Shown piece after piece: positions 6,118 to 6,146 of a stretch of 6,146 nt of DNA. The translations under genes and the position numbers were made by a program. The number at the start of each line of letters is the position of its first letter. Position 1 is the stretch's first letter. Source of the stretch: Phenylobacterium sp. (GTDB lineage: Bacteria > Pseudomonadota > Alphaproteobacteria > Caulobacterales > Caulobacteraceae); assembly GCA_025350885.1 (NCBI GenBank), contig JANXXA010000496.1, positions 1-6,146 of the forward strand, in the 5' to 3' direction. Under the pieces are notes generated by a model, which saw nothing but the letters and a program-made list of their open reading frames with translations, searched no databases and was not told where the DNA came from.

Positions 6118-6146
6118 CAGCTCAGCCGCGCGCGCGCCGCCAGCGG
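6117..6146 (-). CDS. fmt: Probable methionyl-tRNA formyltransferase, last nine codons only
   Basis: On the minus strand one frame entering from the right edge ends ...[12 protein letters not shown], with its TGA sharing a nucleotide with the truA ATG (TGATG). Fmt proteins commonly end in a PLPAG-type tail, and fmt often precedes truA in alphaproteobacteria, so fmt is the best guess. Only nine residues are visible, so identity rests mainly on gene order. The tight overlap indicates an operon. Confidence 0.4.
   Translation of the reverse strand, partial: PLAARARLS

Noticed and set aside
1..6146. Mobile elements, CRISPR arrays, tRNA genes
   Set aside because: No long repeats, transposase-like frames, regularly spaced repeats or tRNA-like sequences were seen by eye.

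Overview
The window is GC-rich, densely packed DNA with almost no AT-rich spacers. Its gene content (dapE, truA and an apparent fmt tail beside a mitochondrial-type class I cytochrome c) and a TTGACG-type promoter suggest an alphaproteobacterium, possibly near Caulobacterales. That placement is inference from style and content, not from a marker gene.

Left half (1-3002, minus strand): a tight operon for a tryptophan-tryptophylquinone (TTQ) amine dehydrogenase. In transcription order it holds the heavy chain (aauB/mauB-like), the membrane protein MauE, the thioredoxin-like MauD, the TTQ-bearing light chain (aauA/mauA-like), and a small c-type cytochrome cut by the left edge. Neighbouring genes overlap or are 2-17 nt apart. 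Both subunits resemble the Alcaligenes faecalis aromatic amine dehydrogenase (AADH) more than methylamine dehydrogenase (MADH), as judged by remembered sequences. The B-E-D-A order with no mauF, followed by a small cytochrome, also matches the aau cluster. The likely role is periplasmic oxidative deamination of primary, probably arylalkyl, amines, with electrons passed to c-type cytochromes. MauD and MauE support export, disulfide formation and stability of the cysteine-rich light chain.

Middle (3003-3671): a 243-nt divergent intergenic region, then a plus-strand gene for a soluble class I cytochrome c that may accept electrons from the dehydrogenase. The intergenic region holds a candidate promoter on each side. 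A perfect 6-3-6 inverted repeat sits at the predicted start of the amine dehydrogenase transcript and looks like a repressor operator.

Right half (3704-6146): a minus-strand single-domain cupin, then housekeeping genes. These are dapE (plus, lysine/peptidoglycan precursor synthesis) and truA (minus, tRNA pseudouridine synthase), which overlap tail to tail by 28 nt. The last nine codons of what is probably fmt end in a TGATG overlap with the truA start.

The most notable points are: an AADH-type cluster that appears to use cytochromes in place of a visible blue copper protein; a light chain that has lost both cysteines of one of the six conserved disulfides; and the operator-like palindrome at the operon promoter. 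No tRNA, rRNA, CRISPR array, insertion sequence or clear intrinsic terminator was seen.
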